Shown here: in pieces, positions 9,934 through 21,424 of the stretch
Position numbering within the stretch: the stretch's first letter is position 1
Layout of the letters: every line of letters starts with the position of its first letter
Source of the DNA: Topomyia yanbarensis
Taxonomy: Eukaryota > Arthropoda > Insecta > Diptera > Culicidae
Assembly: GCF_030247195.1 (NCBI RefSeq)
Contig: NC_080671.1
Span: 61,975,589 to 62,039,588 of the forward strand
Direction: 5' to 3'
DNA length: 64,000 nt
Notes under the pieces: generated by a model
Database searches by the model: none
Told to the model about the DNA's origin: nothing
What the model saw: the letters and a program-made list of their open reading frames with translations, nothing else
Translations under genes and position numbers: made by a program

Positions 9934-10843
9934 CACGCAGCGAAATTTCGAAGGCTTAAACCAAAAAAAAATCATTTTTGATTTAAATCGCCTATCTATG
10001 ACTGATTCAAAACTCATATACTGTTGAGCCTACATTGTTTTATTGTTGAATCAATAATATTATTTTTACGTCAACCAAATTTCATTTTATGTTGATCTTG
10101 CATAGTAGCGAATCAGTTTGTATATGTCGTATAATATATTATATTTTGTGTGTATCTATCGTATTTTTCTTCTGCATACTATCTATCTATTTTTTCTTCT
10201 GCATACATGTAAGTAAGAAAACAAACTTAAAACGGCTGTACAAATGACAATTTTTGGCTGAATGTAAACCTTTTCGTTTCAACAGACATTGCAGCCCAAT
10301 CAAAATATACTGGATAATTGTGGGGCGCTAGTGCTACAATCATGTTGACGTGAAGTATACTCTCTGGGTAAGTGCTAATATTAAAAAAATAAATATATTT
10401 AAAATAACATTATCTTTCTACTTTTCAGGACGCTGCTGAAATTATGAAAGTTATTCACTGGCAAAAGAACCTGTAAGGCTTTGAAAAATTTAATAAACAA
10501 GCTATGAACTAAACTTTTTTTTAAATTTTTATTGAAAAGAAATAAGCATTTCAATAGAAATCGTCTACTATATTGTTTGTTGCTTCAACAATAGTATATT
10601 GTTGAATTAATCATGCTCACGTCATTCGATCAATAAGATAGTGTCGATTGTTTCAATAATCATATTGTAGATTCAACCGATAATGTGATTCAAATCTAGA
10701 AATGTCAAAACCAGAATTTATTGTATATATAACAATATTATGAGTTGAAACAATTCTTGAATATTTTTAGCCCTGAGATAATAATAATTATTATTGAGTT
10801 TGAACCTGAATATTGTTAAATATACAATCCTTTTTTCTGCGTG
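9934..10843. mobile_element. MITE with CACGCAG termini, TA target
   Basis: Ends CACGCAG and CTGCGTG are flanked by TA on both sides, suggesting a Tc1/mariner-type target. The interior contains repeated TTGTTGAATC-like words and no transposase frame. Confidence 0.6.
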
Positions 10844-11267
10844 TAGATATATGAAAAACACGGTTGTGGAATGTCACGGAACGCTCAGGTAGGAAAGAAT
10901 AACAAATGGTAGAAATGGTGAATGTAATTTCACCGATTATTGATATCTCATCAAATGAGTCAATATGCATAAAATGCACCCAAACAAGTATCTATTTTTA
11001 GAAAGTTTCGAATTGGTTCCCGAGAATGACTAGTTTGTGTTCATAAAATGGATAATGCAATTTTGCCGTGTATATACCTTTTATATGCGCGTACTGCCAA
11101 GCATCGATGATATTTTGGTCGCTGAGCCTGTTTAAAGAAAACATCGAATTTATATCGAACTTAAGTCGACATTCAATTTTGACATTTCTTCCTTAAACGC
11201 ACCATTTCTCGAGATTTTTTTCAAAACAATCGTAATTATCCGAGGCTCCGAATTTATTTGGAAAATA

Positions 11268-11746
11268 ATGGCGTTTCTCAACAAATTCCTCTTGTTCGTG
11301 GGCTTTTTGTCACTCCTGCATGCGGCGTATTCAGCTGCTCAACGTAAGTTGTTTAATATCGCAATTGTGATCGAAAAACGAAATCACGTTTACTTTCAGA
11401 TCGAGCTTACTTGAGAATCACGGATCAGGAATTCGCAAATCTTCCAGTGGATGTCAGTCGTTTGTTAGTTGAAATCTAGGATCTATTATTTAATGTTATC
11501 GTTTCTTTTCAGATAATATTTCAAGCGATTTTAAGTCTGTTTTTGATTATCTACAACATTCTGCAAGTGGTAGGTGATTTCAAAGAAATTCGAGCGGCTG
11601 TGGATTTACAAGCTAAATCTTGGGAAACGCTAGCGAATATTCCATCGTTTTATACTTTCAACCATCGTGGTAAGGCGTTGGCACCGTTTTATGAGCAACC
11701 GAATCCGGGCTCGATGGATCGGTCCGATCTAAGTGCGATGGAATGA
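11268..11746 (+). CDS. EMC5: ER membrane protein complex subunit 5 (EMC5/MMGT1)
   Basis: Three exons, 11268-11343, 11400-11452 and 11513-11746, joined by GT-AG introns of 56 and 60 bases, give 120 residues. EMC5 is a two-helix subunit of the EMC insertase, which places transmembrane segments into the ER membrane; it was first described as a magnesium transporter (MMGT1). The first helix (residues about 5-20) runs into AAYSAAQHRAYLRITD, close to AAFSAAQHRSYMRLTE of the vertebrate protein. The second helix (about 43-63) is followed by GDFKEI and by PSFYTFNHRGKAL, the family's diagnostic C-terminal block. Length fits the family. The ATG is the first in frame. It lies between the two histone-derived repeat copies, 1.7 kb before TCAIM on the same strand. 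Confidence 0.95.
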
Positions 11747-11783
11747 AACCTATTAGGCATGTATTATTTATTTGTAATTACCA

Positions 11784-11789
11784 AATAAA
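11784..11789 (+). terminator. polyadenylation signal of EMC5
   Basis: AATAAA 38 bases after the EMC5 stop codon. Confidence 0.7.
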
Positions 11790-12035
11790 TAGTTGTATCA
11801 TAGCCTTCTGATGAAATTTGACACGATGACAATTCGCAAATATTCAATGCTAAAATTCGTTTAACTTTACGCTTCTATTATTTAAACCAACGTGAAGTAC
11901 CCACTTTATATGAATACGCTTAATTTGACGAACGAAATTAGGGTTGCCGCCTCTAGTAAGGCTTTCACCCGGGGATTTTTACTGACCTAGGATAGGCTGC
12001 AAAAAACATTAGTATACATCAAAGTTCCTCTAAAC

Positions 12036-12497
12036 AAGGTCCTAGCATGCGTCAAAACTTGTAGTGGTAGTGAACAGAGACAGCCTATAGAGTTCTATGC
12101 AAATGATATCACACACACTAATTGGGGGTTTGTTTTCCTCCAGCTGTCATATATAAAACTGTCAGCCAATTTGAACATTTGAAATAGCTCGCCTAAAGTA
12201 TTTATAATGGTTTTGAAATACTCTAATACACTGTAAAACTTATTCCGGACATGCACAATACCGGTTGGTTAGGTTCCATGATGAAAATAATCCGACCGAA
12301 AAGCTATTTTCGATTTGTTTTCCTCCACCTATGACAGGTGGAGGAAAACAAATCGTTTAACCCACTAATACAGTTACAGATTGTCAAGTACTCTATAAAA
12401 CGTGGTATTAATGACGTAGACGCTACCATTCGCCCATAGAAACTGTCACACATACGAGCACAGAGGCAGCTTTCGTTTTGACGCATGCTAGGACCTT
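12036..12497. mobile_element. MITE with 23-bp perfect terminal inverted repeats
   Basis: AAGGTCCTAGCATGCGTC(AAAAC) at 12036-12058 recurs as its exact reverse complement at 12475-12497. The interior includes a perfect 20-bp hairpin at 12311-12355. No coding capacity. Confidence 0.8.
12311..12355. repeat. perfect 20-bp hairpin with 5-base loop
   Basis: CGATTTGTTTTCCTCCACCT is followed by ATGAC and its exact reverse complement. A third, diverged piece of the arm (TTTGTTTTCCTCCAGCTG) occurs at about 12129. Confidence 0.85.
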
Positions 12498-13441
12498 CCT
12501 ATATAAGGACTAGACTGAAATCAGACAGAAAAATGAATCAAACCGATTTTTTGACATTTTAAATATCTTTAATCGGTTATTACCTACTGAGATGAAAAGA
12601 AACAAATATAAACTTAATCATTCTATCAGTAACTCCTCAGGGTATCAATTTAGCATGGATTGGAAAATTACCAAATTATGACTCCCATTCACCGTTAAGT
12701 GTTTTATGTTAGCAAATCATAATGCGTACCACTATTCTGTTCCGTTTAGATTAACCTTTGTGAACACACATTTTTAGTGTTAGTAAAGTTTTGTTAGTTG
12801 AGATGGGTGGAAAATTTCAATTTCCCGGCTAACCGCAAAGAACCCGAGAACACCAGCCACTTTCGCTGTAGTGGATAAGCAGAACGAACATTGCTCTCAG
12901 TAACATCGGAAGAGAAAAGTTAAAAAAAATCAGGTTTCTACTTTCAGTGACAAATGACTAAGTCTACAATTATATTTTGAAATTCGTATAGTTTGCCCTG
13001 CACAACTTATCTCCTTTTCGATATCGCAGGTAATAAAGATAGACAACTGTCTCTCGGTTTCATCGAGTATCTAAGAAAAACTCGATAAACTTCAGTAATA
13101 ATATGAAAATTGTAAGTAATAAAGTAGTTTTAATATAATATTCGTCTATATTTTCCAGATCTTTATTTCAAATGTGTCAGTTTTTTAACATAAAACCACT
13201 TGGCATCCCTGATCATATCGGAACATTTTCAATGAAAAATAAATTTGACGACCCCTCTTCCAAGTCGACTATAACGGCGAAAGAACCAGGAACATCGCAG
13301 GAACTGTCAATGTCCAGTGCTGTAGGAAACTGTCAGTTGCATGTTATTGTTATTATTTACTGATCATTAGAATAAGTCAATCAAGTTAAACTAATTTAAT
13401 TGCGCACAACGGTCAACTATTATGAATATCTATCTTAAAAA
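12498..13441. other. intergenic DNA upstream of TCAIM
   Basis: No recognisable repeat or extra coding exon. A 63-codon open frame at 13172-13363 has no family features and is not supported as coding. The last part should contain the TCAIM promoter and 5' UTR. Confidence 0.4.
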
Positions 13442-15019
13442 ATGGTATGTCCAATGTTCCAAGTTCTTAGACGATCCATTCACACAAAACCACATCATTG
13501 CAGCGTGTCACACAACTCTTACGGTACCGTTTTCTATCGAATGATCAGTTCCTCCGAAGTGGCAACCGCTTTACGGCCCTTCTATTTCGCAGTACACCCA
13601 GACCTTTTCGGGCGGTATCCCCAACAACGGCAGGTTAATGAAGAATCGCTCAAATTTCTCAGCGCACACTTGGAATCGCTGCTTAGCCAGAGACGAGTGC
13701 TGCCATCCACACCTCAACAACTCCCTTTCTATGTGCGAGCCTCAAACTCGCCGGAACAACGTGGACAGTTCAATCTTATAAAGGTGCCATTGGAACGAAC
13801 CACTGATACTAAGTTGGTTTTGCGGAAGATTTTAGAGTCGTGCAACCTTTCTACGGACTATGTGGACAAAATGTCACCTGGAAGTTCTACCACAAGCATG
13901 AAAGGTCAACGACCAAGGTCAAATTCCGACGGTGATGGACAAGACAGTTCGTTTTTTCATCGTAAGCGACCGGATGAGGAGTCACCATTCGAGAGCGAGT
14001 TCGATATATTTCAGTTCCGAGTTAAAAAGGCAAAAGAGAATGAATCGCTCAAATTCTGGTTGCAAAAGCACATGGTCACGGCCAATGTGCGTACGAGGGG
14101 ATTGCAAGAGTTGAAGGACGAGGTTGAAAAGCTCAAGGAGTCGATAATGAAATTGTTAAAAGTCAAGGATATACTGTATGATTGCGGCTGGAATGTGGAG
14201 CATTTTAGAGGCTGCCTTAAAAGTTTGGAACGATTGGCAGCGTTGTATCCCCAGGCAATGTTAGATCTCAAAGATAGAGTTGTTGTGTTTGCGGCATTCA
14301 CCGGGGTTAGTTTGGATGGACACGTAATGCTCTACACAGGGGATGTCCAAAGAAACTGGTTGGATGTAAGGCGAATACGGTTTTAATCATCGACCTATAG
14401 TATAATGATCTATTTCCAGCTTATTCAACATATTGAAAAGCACGATGCATATTTGCGGAAACTTCCTGCGTATGAATATGCACTTTCGCAGGTGCTACGC
14501 AATATTCGAGTAGGTCGGCGTAAGTTCATGCCAAAGGCCGAAGCAATGTCATACGCCTCTCATTTGCGTAAGATAACCACGTCTTTGCTGGACTACCTAG
14601 GAAAATCTAAATATCCAAAAAGTTGGCCACTGGATCTTTCGAGATTTGAAATCGTTGTCGAATCGGAAGCGGGACCAATGATGGTCAGTCCTACCGGGCA
14701 GTTGATTGTACCGGCGACCTGTCCCGGTTCGTTATTGGTCGACTTTCTGACCACACACATGGAGGAGTCGCTCGAAAAACAGCAATCGTACGACCGACAG
14801 AAGCACGTGGAGCGTGATTTACACGCGCGCTGCATGAAGCAGTTTCAGCTGTTTTCCCTCGATAAAGACGATTCCGTCACGCCAGATCGGATGATTGAGT
14901 GTTTGGAGAAACTGATTGCCACGGATGAATTGGAGTTGGACGATATTCACCTCAACATCACAACGTACTATTCTGTGCTGAATGATGGTACCGTGTGTAT
15001 ACCGTGGAACTGGAAGTGA
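13442..15019 (+). CDS. TCAIM: T-cell activation inhibitor, mitochondrial homologue (TCAIM)
   Basis: Two exons, 13442-14365 and 14420-15019, with a 54-base GT-AG intron, encode 507 residues; the human protein is of similar length. The N-terminus is basic with few acidic residues (RRSIHTK), fitting a mitochondrial presequence. Residues 39-60 carry ALRPFYFAVHPDLF, a near-exact match to the conserved DUF4460 block. The following region is low in conservation, with a Ser/Gly/Asp-rich stretch around residues 145-170. The C-terminal DUF4461 part includes GHVML and ends DGTVCIPWNWK, matching the vertebrate C-terminus. The biochemical function is poorly known; the vertebrate protein is mitochondrial and affects T-cell activation, a role that cannot apply literally in an insect. 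Reading past the first exon without splicing gives stops soon after the donor, supporting the intron. Confidence 0.95.
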
Positions 15020-15182
15020 AGTGCAGCATGGATTGATGTGTTGAATTCAGTCAAATTATAGGGCTAGAAGCCGTATGATTATATCAATTAACGAAAAATA
15101 TTCATATACATATATGTATAACTATGTGTAACAAATATTGCTTTTGTTGAGAAAGTCGAATACGAAAACGACAATAATTAGA

Positions 15183-15188
15183 AATAAA
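15183..15188 (+). terminator. polyadenylation signal of TCAIM
   Basis: AATAAA about 165 bases after the stop codon; the nearest canonical signal seen. Confidence 0.6.
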
Positions 15189-15773
15189 TTGGTTGACGCT
15201 TTAAAATTAAACCAAATGGAATGAACAAATCGGTTTTCTTTCTTTTATCCAAATTGATAATCTAATTTTGTTGCAGTGTTGATTGATTGGCATTTACATT
15301 TGATTCAAAAGGAAAATCACGCTTTCAATTTATGTGTACACAATCAGGCACGATAATATATATTTTATAATTGGGTCATTAAGCTATATATAGTTTTCCG
15401 TTCCATTCGATAAATTTTAGGTTCAATATACATTATTTAAAAAAAAATGTAATACGTAAAAACGATTTTTTTTTGTTTTATAAAATAAATCTTAAGTAAA
15501 CTTGGCAACCATACATAGGAAAACTGCGGTTGTTTACATCTGGCCTATCAGGACAACACCCAAAATGAAAAAAAAACTGCATTGGATGGTGTTTATGCCA
15601 CATAAAAATAACCCTGTAGGAAAACCGGGAAAACATGTAATAATTTTTTCTGACAGGGCATCATTCGTCGTGAAATTCGATATGTCAAATGCTTCTGATA
15701 GTGTCAAATACAGACTGTCAACATATTTCTTTATTTTAAATTTTAATATTATTTTCACGTTTCCTGAGTTGGA
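15189..15773. other. intergenic DNA, nothing recognised
   Basis: AT-rich sequence with no supported gene. A 105-codon open frame running into the block is chance; its reverse-strand counterpart differs between the two block copies outside the duplicated part. Confidence 0.4.
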
Positions 15774-15928
15774 AAAAAGATGGGTGGGTAATGTCTGCGA
15801 CATAACCGGAGAGATGTAGAATACATAAGGAACACGTTCTTTAAATATTTTGATACTCATTGGAATTTTCGGACAAAAGGTGATTTGGGCGAGGAATATT
15901 TCAAATTATTCTTTACAAAAATGATGGT

Positions 15929-15944
15929 GGTCCTGAAAAGGACC
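15929..15944 (-). terminator. histone mRNA 3' stem-loop, unit A, copy 2
   Basis: Same 6-bp stem and TTTC loop as at 5491-5506. Confidence 0.85.
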
Positions 15945-16411
15945 GGTTTTGTTGGCGTTGTTGGCCTTGGTGAGGGAGATGGCTAACGATGAAATTAATT
16001 GTTAGCATGAGGAAGTCGCGTAGTACTGGCCAATGGAAGAACAGATAATAATTGATTCCTGAAAATCAATTTTTCTTTATTCATGTAAATTATACATACT
16101 TACAAATCTAGCAGAAGATTCCTGATCATATTTCTGAATCATTAGTGCGAACATTGTGTAATTTGGTTAAGTACAATGAAAGTTACAAACTTTCCAAACT
16201 CGACCTTCTGTTCCTTCAGAAATATTGAAATGGGGTGTCTATATTAAACCGTTAGTCGTGGTCACAATAAAAAAAAGATGGGTGGGTAATGTCTGTCACA
16301 TAACCGGAGCGTCGTGATTTCAATTCGAGACGTTAATTTAAATCTAATAATATTCAACAGAATCACATTTGAATGGGAAATTTTCAAATAATTCTCTATG
16401 GTAATAATGGT

Positions 16412-16427
16412 GGTTCTGAAAAGAACC
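16412..16427 (-). terminator. histone mRNA 3' stem-loop, unit B, copy 2
   Basis: Same perfect stem as at 5974-5989. Confidence 0.88.
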
Positions 16428-16628
16428 TTTGGTATCGGCGTTGGTGTTGATGGTGATGCGCTGGATCGTTGGATATTTTTGGCATGATAGTTACGTGCCT
16501 GGCGAACTGTTTTGTAGCCTCGAACAAAACGACAAGACTCTCTTCTTCGGGTACCATTACGGCTGAACTTTATAAACTTAGCTCGACTTTGAAATCCTGC
16601 ACAATCTCACGAATCAGACACTAGTAGG
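16428..16628 (-). pseudogene. histone H3 remnant, unit B, copy 2
   Basis: Duplicate of 5990-6190, with the same VTIMPK block and breaks. Confidence 0.75.
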
Positions 16629-16958
16629 GCCATTTTGTTTGCTACTAGCACGGAGCTGCACAAAAAAACCATTTAATGCAGTTAGTTCACGGGGGCTGCC
16701 AAAAAGCTTGAATATAAGCATGCGACTTCAACGTTTCTCTTAAACACATGCAACAACACATTCGTTTTGGTAATACTGATAATAACAGTAGAAAGGAATG
16801 GAAAAGCAGTGCACGAAACGAGCGAGAGGATAATTTAAATTTTTGTTCCGTGTGCAAGCTACTTCTTTCCACACAACGTATTATGTTGCTTGTTGAAAAT
16901 TTGCTACACACCTTAAAATGAAAGTTTCAGTTTAACTCTCACTAGAACACAATTGATT

Positions 16959-16974
16959 GGTCCTGAAAAGAACC
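16959..16974 (-). terminator. histone mRNA 3' stem-loop, unit C, copy 2
   Basis: Duplicate of 6521-6536. Confidence 0.88.
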
Positions 16975-16982
16975 GTTGCTTT

Positions 16983-17304
16983 TATTGTAATTTACGCCCA
17001 CTCCCACAAACCGACCAAGTAGGCATCACTGGCTTCATTACGGCTGAGTTTTGTAAGCGTAGCTCGACTTTGAAGTAATACACAACCTTACGAACCAGAC
17101 GCTGGAATGTTAGCCAGCGGATTAGTTGCTCCGTTGCCCTTTAGTTGGGGCGAAATACTAGCACGGCGACAGTTCCTGATCGGTAGTTGGTTGCGATGGG
17201 CCACCAGTAGCTGGGGCACTTTTGCGGACCGTCATCATCGCCAACTGCTTTCCTCCGGTGGACTGGCTGCTTGCTAGTGCTTGAACGAATACGAATGATG
17301 AGAA
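16983..17304 (-). pseudogene. histone H3 pseudogene, unit C, copy 2
   Basis: Duplicate of 6545-6866, with the same frameshifts and stops. Confidence 0.82.
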
Positions 17305-17746
17305 AAACCGACCGACCAATATTCATATATGAAAACACGAGAAAGCACTACTATCGCTCTCCCGCTCGTTTTCGTGCCATTCCTGTGCCTTTCCTTTCCG
17401 TTCGGCTACCAATACTAGCATAACCAAAACGAATATTCTGTCCTTCCATCGCCTTCAATTTAGTGGCCAGTGCTAGCAAACTTGCATGTTCAGTTTTTCA
17501 TTAACAACATTTTCAAAGAATGTTGCAGATTTGAAAAGAAGGAAGGAGAAGATTTTCACAAATTTAAATTTTTTTGTCTTATTTGTTAGCGCTGATAAAG
17601 GCTATTTAGTTTGCTACTAGCAAGGAGCTGCACAAACTACTTTGCACGTTCTATATTTTATCAATACTAGAGAGGATCAATAAAATAATTCAAATTGTAA
17701 TAGCGACATGCAATTGTGGCAACACTGGCCAAGAGATGGTGGGGGA

Positions 17747-18015
17747 CAGAGATGCCAGATTTGCAGACAAGTCTGCAAATTCGCAGACTTTTGATTTAAG
17801 CTGCAGATTTTTTCGATGACGCAGATATTTGCAGATTTTACCGTTTGGTTGCAGATATTTGCAGATATTTGCAGATTTTTGAGTTTGGTTGCAGATATTT
17901 GCAGATTTTTTAATATAAAGCTTTTGGTTACACTAGCTTTCCTCACATTTTTTGTTCTTCCCAGACTTTTAAAATTATTATTGCAGACATTTGAAAAAAG
18001 TACCTGGCATCTCTG
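17747..18015. mobile_element. hAT-type MITE inside the histone block (copy 2)
   Basis: Same insertion as 7309-7577, with the same 8-bp duplication GTGGGGGA on each side. Confidence 0.9.
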
Positions 18016-18227
18016 GTGGGGGAACACGCACATTCGTTTTAGTTATGATGGTAGTAGCAGCAGAAAGGAAAGGAAAAGCAGTGCACGAAAACGAGCAAGA
18101 GAGGATAATTTAAATTCTCTTTCTTTCTTTCCACACATCGTATTTTTTATATAGCTTTCTGAAAATTATTTGTTATACACCATAAAATGTAAATTTCAGT
18201 TTAACTCTTATTACAACACAATTAATT

Positions 18228-18243
18228 GGTCCTGTAAAGAACC
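18228..18243 (-). terminator. histone mRNA 3' stem-loop, unit D, copy 2
   Basis: Duplicate of 7790-7805, with the same TTTA loop variant. Confidence 0.8.
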
Positions 18244-18247
18244 GTTT

Positions 18248-18603
18248 ATTGTTTTATTGCGGGAGCATAATTCAGACGCACTCCCCGCGGACACGGTGAG
18301 CCACAAAGCACTATTTTGCATCCTCGAACAAACCGACCAAGTAGGCATCGTTGGCTTCTCGGGGCATCATTACGACTGAGCTTTGTAAGCGTGGCTGGAT
18401 TTTGCAGTCCTGCACAATCTCACGATCCAGACGCTGGAACGATAGCCTACTCTGTTGCCCTTTAGTTGGGGCGAAATTCTAGCAGGTCGACAGTTCCTGA
18501 TCGGGTTGCGATGAGTCACCAGTAGCAGGGGCACTTTTTCCGCCGTCGTCATTGCCAACTGCTTTCCTTCGGTGGACTGGCTGCTTGCTAGTGCTTGAAC
18601 GAA
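18248..18603 (-). pseudogene. histone H3 pseudogene, unit D, copy 2
   Basis: Duplicate of 7810-8165, including the AYLVGLFED block and the same stop. Confidence 0.87.
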
Positions 18604-19145
18604 TACGAATGATGAGAAAAACCGACCGACAGATATTTATATAATCGCGCTAATATGCACTACTATCGCTTTCTCGCTCGTTCTCGTGCCGTGCATGAGC
18701 CTTTCCTTTCCGTCCGGCTTCTAATGGTCTAACCAAAGGAATATGCCGTCTTTCCCCCACCAACTGCTCTCGTCAAGCAACCCAATGCGAATAACCATAG
18801 GAACAAACATGTAGTGGACCTATATATAAACTTTTCATTATTTTATTGTTCGGTTGGTCCACCATTTTGACGGCTCTGTGCGGGATGGGCTGAAAATTTT
18901 CACTTTTCCGAGTCGTTTTCGAAAGATTTTTCAAAACACAATTTTTTGTTATTAGTGCATGTTATACATACTTCAAATTTTAATACAGCATAGAGGAACA
19001 TATTTGCAACAAATTGGCCTAAAAATCAAATCATTCTGTTTAGTATGATAAAAGTTATTAACGTTCAAAATCTGACGCGGCGCCGCAGCCGATATTTTGA
19101 AACGGGACCCCTATATTGAAACCTTAAATGTATTCTACATTAAAA

Positions 19146-20185
19146 CATTGTTGCAATCACGAAAATCAGCATTATCGATATAGATTTTTTTCTCATTCAA
19201 TGACCCAATTGTCTCTGGTTACGGTTCATATCTATTGTATTGCACTTAACCAGAGTGCACGTAAGGACACCTGAAACCGTTGGCAATAGCGTTCACCTTA
19301 CACACAATCATAGAACGATATGATGATTATTACTGTTGCTACATTGTTCGATAAGGAGTTCTTCCAGTAGATTTACAATAAAATCGTGTAACAATCAATT
19401 TACTGTCCAACAAAAAATTATGCAGTTTGCGTTCTGTATGGCCATTCCCTGCAAACGCCAATATTTATGCCAAGTGTCCATTATGGCCAATAATCTGCAG
19501 TGTGATCAAATCACAAAATTATGCCAAATGTTCTTTATACCAAATGACTGTTTTGCAGAAATTTAAAATAATTATGCCAAATATCCCTTATGGCAAATGA
19601 CCCATAGTATAGTCATACTATATACTATACTAGTATTTCATAGTATAGTCGCTTCTCAAAATCATGCCAAATGTCCGTTATGCTAATCGTCCATTATGCG
19701 TAATGACTTTATGACGAATGGCCCGCCCCCCTGTATACATCGATCTGTTCCAAAACTATTCTTTGAGAAAATATAAATCAAAGAAACAAACATTGAATTT
19801 CTATAATTTCCATTGGTTTGATAATGATTTGAGAAGAAATCCGCAGTCGACCTACAATTTTTTGATCTTTCACATTTTGGTTACTCAAACTTGATAAACA
19901 AAATACTGCAAAGAAAATGATGCAGTGTTCAAAGTAAATTGATACCCATTCAAACAACATATATTTTATACACAATTTTTTATACTTCTAAGTAAAAATT
20001 TACAGAATCCTTTTCGAACACGTGAAATGCATAATTCAAAGAAATATTAGATCACTGGAAAACTATTGAATTGTACATTTGATTTAAATAATATTTGAAA
20101 AATGCTACTACTACCGATCCCTCTTGGCATTATAATTTTCGATGACATTTTTTACAACTGTTTTTTCTTATGTGCAAGTCGGTTG
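19146..20185. other. intergenic DNA with a diverged TATGCCAAAT minisatellite
   Basis: No gene supported. At about 19430-19720 there are irregular repeats of words such as ATGCCAAATGTCC and TTATGGCCAATAA, spaced at about 16-35 bases and interrupted by a TATAGTATAGTA-like patch. A related array occurs at 35640-35960. Confidence 0.5.
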
Positions 20186-20328
20186 CAGGGTTGTTAATCG
20201 ATAATTAATCGTCATCGTCGATTACGTTAACCACCCGTCAACGTCATCGGAAACTCCGTTAACGATAATGTATCGTCGGATTCATCGTCATCGTCGATAA
20301 TTCATCGGTAGTTATCGCGATACATTTT

Positions 20329-20882
20329 CCCGCTTGGAAGAAAAACGGGCAGCCAGCAAAAATCCGTCAGGATTCCGGCAGCTGTCAAAATTATCAAAAT
20401 GGCGCTGCCAGAATTCAGCTATACTCCTTCCAGTTATGGCAGGCAGATTCGCCTCACCGGTTCTGTTTTGTTTATCGTTGTTTCATTTTTGCCCTATTTA
20501 TATTTTGTATCCTTAGTTTTGGCAGATAAAAAAATAAGAAGAAACAAAGATTTTGGTTTCAAACAAGGTAAGTAATATGGATTTCATGTCTCCAGACATG
20601 TTTTTATTATAAATTTACATAAAATTTAAAAAAAAAGTAAGAAAAAATACAAGCAAAACCTGAAGCGGTGCAAAACCGGTCCTGCCGGTGCGTGCCTGCC
20701 AGAAATCCGGCAGAAAAAACCGTTAATAACCGTAAGGCGAAAAATTCTGCCAGAAACGGTTGTTGCATTTGAGCCGGCCGGCTGGGCAGCGCTCTGCCAG
20801 CCAGACCCCCAGAAATTCTGCTAGAGCTTTTATTTCGCTGCCGGCTATCTGGGGGGAATCCTGCCAGGCACGTCCGAGCGGG
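20329..20882. mobile_element. insertion with CCCGCTTGGA termini inside the 20186-23362 element
   Basis: It interrupts the left arm; the right arm at about 23185 is continuous across the equivalent point. Ends are CCCGCTTGGA and TCCGAGCGGG. The interior is rich in GCCAG/CCGGC words, with higher GC than its surroundings. No coding capacity. Confidence 0.7.
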
Positions 20883-21230
20883 TTGCGTTACTTTCCCGTT
20901 TATTGGAGTTGAAGTTGATGCGGTTAACTTTCAATTGTTTAGAAATAAATAACTATTGAAGGACATGTTGTTGGCAGTTGAAAATCAATAGTTTTGGACA
21001 TTTTCTATGCACAGGAATGGGCCGGCGATGTGTCAAAATGGAATTTTTTGTCAACTTTTCGGGAGAGTTTTATATTGAAGGGAAAGTTATTGGCAGTTGA
21101 CAATCAATAGTTTTGGACATTTTCAATACATGGGGGGATCGAAGACGTGTCAAAATGGATTTTTACAGCTTTTGGGGAAAGTTTATTATATTGAAGAAGT
21201 TATTGGTAAGTGAAAATCAATAGTTTTGGG

Positions 21231-21424
21231 TAGAAAAACTCTAGTAAGAGAACTGCGGAGAGAAAAACAGCATTTTTGGCAACGTATGCCCCGGCATTGT
21301 ATGGCAACACGTCCAATGTTATAAGGATAGGCAATGTTCGATTGGATTCGTTTTTTGACAGCTAAACGCGAATCCAATCGATCCAAAATGGAGTCTCCGC
21401 AGTTCTCTTTCTAGAGTTTTTCTA
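21231..21424. mobile_element. hAT-type MITE nested in the 20186-23362 element
   Basis: Ends TAGAAAAACTCTAG and CTAGAGTTTTTCTA, with a second inverted block (AGAGAACTGCGGAGA) just inside. Flanked by a perfect 8-bp duplication GTTTTGGG (21223-21230 and 21425-21432). 194 bp, non-coding. Confidence 0.88.

Larger units (their letters stand above)
8708..11267. other. intergenic DNA with two MITEs
   Basis: No coding sequence supported. It contains the elements at 9376-9778 and 9934-10843 described separately. The final 200 bases before the EMC5 start are non-repetitive and should hold its promoter and 5' UTR. Confidence 0.5.
15774..19145 (-). repeat. histone-H3-derived repeat block, copy 2
   Basis: The direct duplicate of 5336-8707. 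Every sub-feature is shifted by exactly 10,438 bases, with four histone 3' stem-loops, the decayed H3 units and the same hAT MITE. Flanking sequences differ from those of copy 1 immediately outside both ends, which defines the repeat edges. Confidence 0.9.

Noticed and set aside
13172..13363. 63-codon frame as an upstream exon of TCAIM
   Set aside because: No similarity to the family's N-terminus, no supporting splice pair into 13442, and the ATG at 13442 already gives a plausible presequence.
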